Origin: an uncultured Collinsella sp.
Lineage (GTDB): Bacteria; Actinomycetota; Coriobacteriia; Coriobacteriales; Coriobacteriaceae
DNA: 11,081 nt
Assembly (NCBI GenBank): GCA_900547345.1
Contig: URGG01000065.1
Coordinates: forward strand, 1-11,081
Reading direction: 5' to 3'
The position numbers and the translations under genes were made by a program. Below the pieces are notes generated by a model. It had not been told where the DNA came from, ran no database searches, and saw only the letters and a list, made by a program, of their open reading frames with translations. How positions within the stretch are numbered: position 1 is the stretch's first letter; every line of letters begins with the position of its first letter. Shown piece by piece: positions 6,878 through 11,081 of this stretch.

Positions 6878-7438
6878 ATGAAGTTTGTTTGCCCCGTTTG
6901 CGGTTATGTGGAAGAGTTCGACGGCGACCAGCTGCCCGAGGACTTCAAGTGCCCCCAGTGCGGCGTTCCCGGTTCTCGTTTCTTGAAGCAGGAGGAGGGT
7001 CAGCTCGAGTGGGCTGCCGAGCACGTCGTGGGCGTCGCCAAGATGGAGGGCGTCTCCGAGGACATCGTTGCCGACCTGCGCGCCAACTTTGAGGGCGAGT
7101 GCTCTGAGGTCGGTATGTACCTGGCCATGGCTCGCGTCGCCCATCGCGAGGGTTATCCCGAGATCGGCCTGTACTGGGAGAAGGCTGCCCACGAGGAGGC
7201 CGAGCACGCCGCCAAGTTCGCTGAGCTCCTGGGCGAGGTCGTGACCGACTCTACCAAGAAGAACCTCGAGATGCGCGTTGAGGCCGAGAACGGCGCCACC
7301 GCCGGCAAGACCGATCTTGCCAAGCGTGCCAAGGCCGCCGGCCTCGATGCCATCCACGACACCGTGCACGAGATGGCTCGCGACGAGGCCCGCCACGGCA
7401 AGGCTTTTGCCGGCCTGCTTAAGCGCTACTTTGGCTAA
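6878..7438 (+). CDS. Reverse rubrerythrin (N-terminal rubredoxin, C-terminal diiron domain)
   Basis: The 186-residue product has a rubredoxin-type Fe(Cys)4 site at the N-terminus (C5-P-V-C8-GY and C25-P-Q-C28-G) followed by a ferritin-like four-helix domain (about 40-183). The candidate diiron ligands are E74/E77 (EGECSEVG), E107 with H110 (HEEAEHA), E131/E135, and E170 with H173 (DEARHG). Classic rubrerythrin has the rubredoxin at the C-terminus; this reversed order defines the clostridial 'reverse rubrerythrin' group, which reduces hydrogen peroxide and oxygen using NADH-derived electrons in anaerobes. The ATG is chosen over an upstream TTG extension (from 6773) because AAAGGA lies 7 bases before it and the extension would run through the promoter and leader hairpins. 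Codon use is strongly biased to GCC, AAG, GAG and CTG, suggesting high expression. It is a single gene with its own promoter and terminator. Confidence 0.94.
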   Translation: MKFVCPVCGYVEEFDGDQLPEDFKCPQCGVPGSRFLKQEEGQLEWAAEHVVGVAKMEGVSEDIVADLRANFEGECSEVGMYLAMARVAHREGYPEIGLYWEKAAHEEAEHAAKFAELLGEVVTDSTKKNLEMRVEAENGATAGKTDLAKRAKAAGLDAIHDTVHEMARDEARHGKAFAGLLKRYFG

Positions 7439-7472
7439 GCCAACCGCTTGAGACATAACCTCTAGCTCGATG

Positions 7473-7503
7473 AGGCCCGGACCGTATTGGTTCGGGCCTT
7501 TTT
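7473..7503 (+). terminator. Rho-independent terminator of the rubrerythrin gene
   Basis: AGGCCCGGACC (7473-7483) pairs with GGTTCGGGCCT (7489-7499), an 11-base stem with one G-T pair, around a GTATT loop, and runs straight into five Ts. It starts 35 bases after the stop codon. Confidence 0.93.
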
Positions 7504-7569
7504 CGTGCCTCACGAACTTGTTAACGCCCTGAAATAGGACCGCCTTCGGCATCGGCTTCTCGTCAAAAA

Positions 7570-7692
7570 CTAAGTGAGTAGACTTTTTGGAACTTGCCGA
7601 GCAGACCATCCATATCACTTTATAAAGCCGCAGGTAAATGACTTGTTGCAAAACGGCCTGGTCGCCAAAGTGCCAAAAGTCTACTCACTTAG
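7570..7692. repeat. 123-base terminal-inverted-repeat element, copy 1
   Basis: The ends are CTAAGTGAGTAGACTTTT (left, plus strand) and its exact reverse complement (right), an 18-base perfect terminal inverted repeat that continues with GG after a one-base indel. It aligns without gaps to copy 2 at 8990-9112 with 100 of 123 identical positions. The right half, with GCCTGGTCGCCAAAGTGC, is far better conserved than the left interior. There is no room for a transposase, so it is MITE-like or a structured RNA element. The right end overlaps the last 12 bases of the predicted nuclease gene and supplies its TAG stop. On the minus strand the element is followed directly by TTTTTG, so it may also end transcription. 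I see no clear target-site duplication. Confidence 0.85.
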
Positions 7693-8808
7693 AACCGCAG
7701 CCGTCCACGATTGAGCCGTTTTGTGTCTAACGGGCATCTTTCCGTCGATTACTCCCAATTTTGTCCAGTCAACGAATAGTTCAGACCGGAGTAATGTCTC
7801 AGCCCTTTGCTCATCTGAGCTTTTATCACGATATTCAGCATCGAGCATCCTGCATATGGCCTTAACGATCGCGCGGAATCTATCCTCATCGGATATCTGT
7901 CTGTGTGTCAGGAGAAGTACATCGTAGCCCATGGCCTGAAGGGCCGTCATGCGGTCAGCGTCACGCAAGCCATCCCCTGCGCGTCCGTGCGAGGCCTTTC
8001 CCTGACATTCAATGGCCACCTGTCGCCTGCCGTCCGGCGAAGAAAGAAGTAGGTCGATATATACACGGGACTTTCCCACAATCGCTCGAGCACTTGTGCT
8101 TAGCATCACTTCAACATTAAGCTCTATGCCGCAAAAACCTTCGCCTCCCAGGGATCGCGACAGTCCAAGCAACAAATACGCCTCGACCTCAAAAGGCGAC
8201 GCGGCACCCAATGGGACGAGTTGCGATACCGCCATAAATCTATTGCCGTAACGCATCCCGCAAACATCTGAACAAAAACGGTCAAGGTCTCCGCCCAAAA
8301 CCAAAGCGTCTCGACGCCATAAATTTGAGGCGGTGCCGTCCTCGGACGGGCAGCGCACCCAACCGAACGTTGTCGAAATCGCGCCCGAATCAATTGCACG
8401 CGAAAGCTCCGCCTCAAGTGCCGCCGGCAGAGCGCACACCGCAAACAAGCCACACATCTCCGCCAATACCAAAAGAAGCTGGAGATCCGTCAGATGTCGA
8501 GACATGATAAATGCCGTCAGTAGAGGAGACGTGACCAAAAACCCATGCTCCGTTTCCAGCACGGATTCCCTGGGGAGCTCACCAAGAAACAGCCGCTGTC
8601 TGATACTGGCAGGACAAGTCCGCTTGTTTCTCGTCCGGACCAATGTATACAACGGAAAGCCGAGCGCGACCGCAGCCGTCGGATTACGGGCAAGGTCATA
8701 TCGCTGCCGGTCTTCTTCCGGCCGTGGAAGCGGCGGACACAAAGCACGAACCTGAGGGGGCAAACGCCAGTACCTAAAAGCCGATATGTCACAAACTAGA
8801 TCCTTCAT
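7681..8808 (-). CDS. DUF559/Vsr-like predicted endonuclease with N-terminal domain of unknown function
   Basis: The product is 375 residues from the ATG at 8808; a GTG two codons upstream is the alternative, and neither has a clear ribosome binding site. The C-terminal third looks like a DUF559/Vsr-type PD-(D/E)xK domain: E207 in SPFEVEAYLLLG, D252 in VYIDLLL, E267-x-Q269 in VAIECQGKASHG, H274, then LRDADRMTALQAMGYDVLLL (D283, D285, R286). The pattern is intact, but E-x-Q replaces E-x-K/D. The first 200 residues (ISAFRYWRLPPQV, then HGFLVTSPLLTAF) resemble the N-terminal part of Coriobacteriia proteins of the AbiEi-antitoxin/DUF559 type; I cannot name the domain with certainty. The codon choice is less biased than in the neighbours, which hints at transfer. 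It is bracketed by 123-base repeats and ends inside one (…AAVLSE-stop, with LSE encoded by the repeat). Defence or selfish-element nuclease is the leading guess. Confidence 0.8.
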   Translation of the reverse strand: MKDLVCDISAFRYWRLPPQVRALCPPLPRPEEDRQRYDLARNPTAAVALGFPLYTLVRTRNKRTCPASIRQRLFLGELPRESVLETEHGFLVTSPLLTAFIMSRHLTDLQLLLVLAEMCGLFAVCALPAALEAELSRAIDSGAISTTFGWVRCPSEDGTASNLWRRDALVLGGDLDRFCSDVCGMRYGNRFMAVSQLVPLGAASPFEVEAYLLLGLSRSLGGEGFCGIELNVEVMLSTSARAIVGKSRVYIDLLLSSPDGRRQVAIECQGKASHGRAGDGLRDADRMTALQAMGYDVLLLTHRQISDEDRFRAIVKAICRMLDAEYRDKSSDEQRAETLLRSELFVDWTKLGVIDGKMPVRHKTAQSWTAAVLSE

Positions 8809-8891
8809 AGGCACAGGAAAACACGAATTTCAACCCAGTCAGTCACGCATTGGCGCGAACGCACCAAAAATGGCGCCGAACGGACTGCCAA

Positions 8892-8957
8892 GTTTTCAAC
8901 AGCCCTCCCCAACTGGCCAAAAGCTTGCCGAGAGCTGGACGAAGCCCTGTTGAAAAC
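8892..8957. repeat. 66-base inverted-repeat element
   Basis: GTTTTCAACAG (8892-8902) and CTGTTGAAAAC (8947-8957) are a perfect 11-base inverted repeat around 44 bases. The interior has a weaker nested pair (CCAACT with AGCTGG). T-rich sequence (8961-8967) follows on the plus strand. It lies between the nuclease start and the second 123-base repeat and has no coding potential that I can support. Confidence 0.65.
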
Positions 8958-8989
8958 CCCATTTTTTTCTCATGTAGAAGCTTTGCGCG

Positions 8990-9112
8990 GCAAGTGAGTA
9001 GACTTTTTTGAACATCCCAAGCAGGCCGGTCATCCTGCTTTTCAAAACCGCAGGTAGATAGCTTGTTACAAAACTGCCTGGTCGCCAAAGTGCTAAAAGT
9101 CTACTCACTTAG
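8990..9112. repeat. 123-base terminal-inverted-repeat element, copy 2
   Basis: This is the collinear partner of the element at 7570-7692, in the same orientation. The right end is identical (CTACTCACTTAG); the left end has decayed from CTAAG to GCAAG. Of 23 differences between the copies, 17 lie in the left 60 bases. The right end supplies the TAA stop codon (9109-9111) of the pdxR-type gene. The interior also keeps CCGCAGGTA and GCCTGGTCGCCAAAGTGC. Confidence 0.85.
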
Positions 9113-10542
9113 GTTGCAGAGTGCCCCCCCATTAGCTGTAATTCCAAGGTTGTTAGTACTTTTGGACTCAGATCGTCATACTGAACAAGAATTTGAGTTG
9201 AGTTTTCAGGGACAGATGCGCCATCGGCACACCAAAAACAGTCACCGATATCGATAAAAGGGATGCTCGAGCGCGTGAGGGCCCGTACAAAAGTGCTTCT
9301 GCCCGTTCCACGCTCCGCAACCACGATACAGTAAAGGCCCGCGTCTGCATGCTCGATCGAGACCTCTCCTGCCGGAAATACCTTCCGCACAAGCGCCATC
9401 AGGCCATCACGCGCCTCGCGAGCACGAACGCGCACGCGGTTCACATGTCGCTCGTAATCACCCGATTCCAGCAAACGCGCCAAAGCGACCTGATCAACAG
9501 AGCTCACCGACGAGGCGTAGAAACCAAGGTTGCGCCTAAACCGCTCCATTAACTCATCGGGCAACACCATGTACGCCAAACGCAACGCCGATGAAAGGCT
9601 CTTCGAAAACGTGTTGGTGTATATAACCGACTGGGCGGCATCGATCGACGCGAGCGCGGGAATCGGCTTCCCGGCAAGGCGAAACTCACAATCAAAGTCA
9701 TCTTCGATGAGATACCGACCTGGTCGCTCGGCGGCCCAGCTCAGAAGCGCATAGCGACGCGCAATGCTCGTCACAAGGCCGGTCGGATACTGATGGGACG
9801 GCATCAGGTGAAGTACATCGGTCCCGGTTTTCTGCAGAGCGCTCAAGTCCACGCCCTCATCATCCAACGGGATATGTCGAACTTTGCAGCCCATAGCCTG
9901 ATAGATGCGCGTCAGACGTAAATAGCCCGGGTCCTCAACGGCATACACCTTGTCAGCGCCAAGCAACTGAACCAACATGGTATCGAGCAGCTGGGCGCCC
10001 GCGCCGATAACAATGTTATTGGGATCGACATTCATGCCCCTTGTCCCACGCAGGTGGTGAGCAATTGCGCGTCGCAGCCGAGCGGTGCCCTGCGCCGGTG
10101 CGGGCGAAAAGATTTCGCGCTCATCTTCGGATGCCAGCGTCGCCCGTAGTGCGCTTTGCCAAAGCCGCGCCGCCTCCAAAGCGGAAGGAGAAAGTGCATC
10201 GAATCGCTCGACCTGTCCGTTGACATCATGCGCGCTGGGACCCGCAGAGGCGGCATCTCGGTCGATGCCCTCCGCAGCCGAAGCCAAAACCGGTGCATCC
10301 GGAAGCTCGCAAGCGTAGTAGCCACGACGTGGTATTGAGCAAATATAGCCCTCAGCGAGTAACTGGCTATATGCATTCTCGATGGTAATAACACTGATTC
10401 CCAGATGACTGGCAAAGGCGCGCTTAGACGGCAAATGCTCCCCCGCCACAATGCGTCCAGCTACGATATCATCTCGAATTTGCTGGTAAACATACTCATA
10501 GAGCGATGCTTCGCCGCGTTTTTCCAAATTGTAGTCAAGCAT
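9109..10542 (-). CDS. pdxR: MocR-family PLP-dependent regulator, PdxR-type
   Basis: The 477-residue product joins a GntR-type winged helix (about 12-80: QQIRDDIVAGR, LPSKRAFASHLGIS, YSQLLAEGY, PRRGYY) to a fold-type I aminotransferase domain (about 115-465). The latter has the MocR landmarks PSHQYPTG (248-255), LIEDDFDCEFR (278-288, PLP-ring aspartate) and TNTFSKSLSSALRLAY with the PLP lysine K314. Such proteins bind PLP as an effector rather than catalyse transamination. It is divergent from pdxS across 145 bases, the standard layout for PdxR, which in actinobacteria controls pdxST; this supports the symbol. I chose the ATG at 10542; a TTG at 10575 would add 11 residues that run across one direct repeat of the control region. 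The ribosome binding site is weak (AGG near the ATG, AGGTGA further up). The TAA stop belongs to the end of a 123-base repeat, so the native tail may have been altered. Confidence 0.87.
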   Translation of the reverse strand: MLDYNLEKRGEASLYEYVYQQIRDDIVAGRIVAGEHLPSKRAFASHLGISVITIENAYSQLLAEGYICSIPRRGYYACELPDAPVLASAAEGIDRDAASAGPSAHDVNGQVERFDALSPSALEAARLWQSALRATLASEDEREIFSPAPAQGTARLRRAIAHHLRGTRGMNVDPNNIVIGAGAQLLDTMLVQLLGADKVYAVEDPGYLRLTRIYQAMGCKVRHIPLDDEGVDLSALQKTGTDVLHLMPSHQYPTGLVTSIARRYALLSWAAERPGRYLIEDDFDCEFRLAGKPIPALASIDAAQSVIYTNTFSKSLSSALRLAYMVLPDELMERFRRNLGFYASSVSSVDQVALARLLESGDYERHVNRVRVRAREARDGLMALVRKVFPAGEVSIEHADAGLYCIVVAERGTGRSTFVRALTRSSIPFIDIGDCFWCADGASVPENSTQILVQYDDLSPKVLTTLELQLMGGHSAT

Positions 10543-10553
10543 GAGCCTATCAC

Positions 10554-10595
10554 CTGACCTTATTAAGTCATTCAATCTGGTATTAGTCTGACCTT
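10554..10595. promoter_or_regulatory. Candidate PdxR-binding direct repeats in the pdxR-pdxS divergent region
   Basis: CTGACCTT occurs at 10554-10561 and again at 10588-10595, 34 bases apart in the same orientation, between the two divergent genes. MocR regulators commonly bind spaced direct repeats. For pdxS, TGTAAT (10595-10600) with a poor upstream TTCAAT, or TTGTAA-17-TATTTC (10594 onward), could be the promoter; neither is strong, as expected for an activated promoter. Confidence 0.45.
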
Positions 10596-10687
10596 GTAAT
10601 TATCTCGAAAACTGAGTATTTCGCCATACCCAGCTCCCCGATAGGATGTTCCGTCAAGCAATGCACATGCCAACCAAGGGAGCAACC

Positions 10688-11081
10688 ATGGCAGAACAGA
10701 CCAGCAAGGCCGATCGCGTCAAACTCAATCGCGAGCTCGCGCAGATGCTCAAGGGCGGCGTCATCATGGACGTCACCACGCCCGAGCAGGCACGCGTCGC
10801 CGAAGAGGCGGGCGCCTGCGCCGTCATGGCACTCGAGCGCATTCCGGCCGACATCCGTGCCGCAGGCGGCGTCTCGCGCATGAGCGACCCCAAGATGATC
10901 AAGGGCATCCAAGAGGCCGTCTCCATCCCTGTTATGGCCAAGTGCCGCATCGGCCACATTGTCGAGGCGCAGGTCCTGCAGGCCATCGAGATCGATTACA
11001 TCGACGAGTCCGAGGTTCTCTCCCCTGCCGATGACGTCTATCACATCGACAAGACACAGTTCGACGTGCCGTTCGTGTGCG
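10688..11081 (+). CDS. pdxS: Pyridoxal 5'-phosphate synthase, synthase subunit PdxS (5' part)
   Basis: The frame stays open from the ATG to the window edge, giving the first 131 of about 290 residues expected for PdxS. PdxS condenses ribose 5-phosphate and glyceraldehyde 3-phosphate with ammonia, supplied by PdxT, to make PLP directly. The sequence is highly conserved: [20 protein letters not shown] carries D28 (equivalent to the active-site Asp24 of the Bacillus enzyme), then [20 protein letters not shown], and [15 protein letters not shown] with K85 as the Schiff-base lysine (equivalent to Lys81). [12 protein letters not shown] follows. AAGGGAG 5 bases before the ATG is a good ribosome binding site. 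pdxT is expected downstream, outside the window. The divergent pdxR-type gene upstream is the likely regulator. Confidence 0.96.
   Translation, partial: MAEQTSKADRVKLNRELAQMLKGGVIMDVTTPEQARVAEEAGACAVMALERIPADIRAAGGVSRMSDPKMIKGIQEAVSIPVMAKCRIGHIVEAQVLQAIEIDYIDESEVLSPADDVYHIDKTQFDVPFVC

Noticed and set aside
6767..7651. Minus-strand frame of 294 residues opposite rubrerythrin
   Set aside because: It is low-complexity Leu/Gly/Val sequence created by the strong GAG/GCC codon bias of the rubrerythrin gene, and it runs through the terminator and into a repeat.
7570..9112. The two 123-base repeats as the start of a CRISPR array
   Set aside because: There are only two copies 1.4 kb apart with a gene between them, and they are far longer than CRISPR repeats.
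10583..11044. Minus-strand 153-residue frame opposite pdxS
   Set aside because: It is a shadow of the highly conserved pdxS coding sequence.

Overview
This window looks like a chromosomal segment of a gut actinobacterium of the class Coriobacteriia, most likely Collinsella or a close relative. That call rests on moderately high GC, codon choice, strong GGAG-type ribosome binding sites, and the gene set: fermentative alcohol and aldehyde dehydrogenases, a reverse rubrerythrin, and a MocR regulator divergent from pdxS. It is inference from recognised families; no 16S or database match was available.

Positions 1-6621 are almost entirely minus-strand genes. Read in the direction of transcription (high to low coordinates), they are: an iron-dependent alcohol dehydrogenase and a class 3-like aldehyde dehydrogenase 9 bases apart; a stand-alone HIRAN-domain protein; a 59-residue acidic/basic small protein; a calcineurin-like phosphoesterase; a YdjC/ChbG-type deacetylase; and a long coiled-coil DUF2130 protein. 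The deacetylase gene alone is bracketed by two copies of a REP-like hairpin (CCACCACAAAGG stem) whose outer flanks form a 21-base perfect inverted repeat.

Positions 6622-6877 are a divergent, AT-rich control region. It holds two related operator-like palindromes on the dehydrogenase side and a good sigma70-type promoter plus leader hairpins for the rubrerythrin gene (6878-7438, plus strand), which ends at a strong intrinsic terminator.

Positions 7570-9112 are the most unusual part. Two collinear 123-base repeats (about 81% identical, no gaps) with terminal inverted repeats bracket one minus-strand gene for a DUF559/Vsr-like predicted endonuclease. The repeat end, CTAAGTGAGTAG, carries stop codons in all three frames. 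Both upstream genes, the nuclease gene and the pdxR-type regulator, stop inside this motif, in two different frames. A separate 66-base inverted-repeat element lies between the nuclease start and the second repeat.

Positions 9109-11081 hold a divergent vitamin B6 unit: a MocR/PdxR-type regulator (minus) and the start of pdxS (plus, cut by the window end). Direct CTGACCTT repeats lie near their start sites and are candidate PdxR-binding sites.
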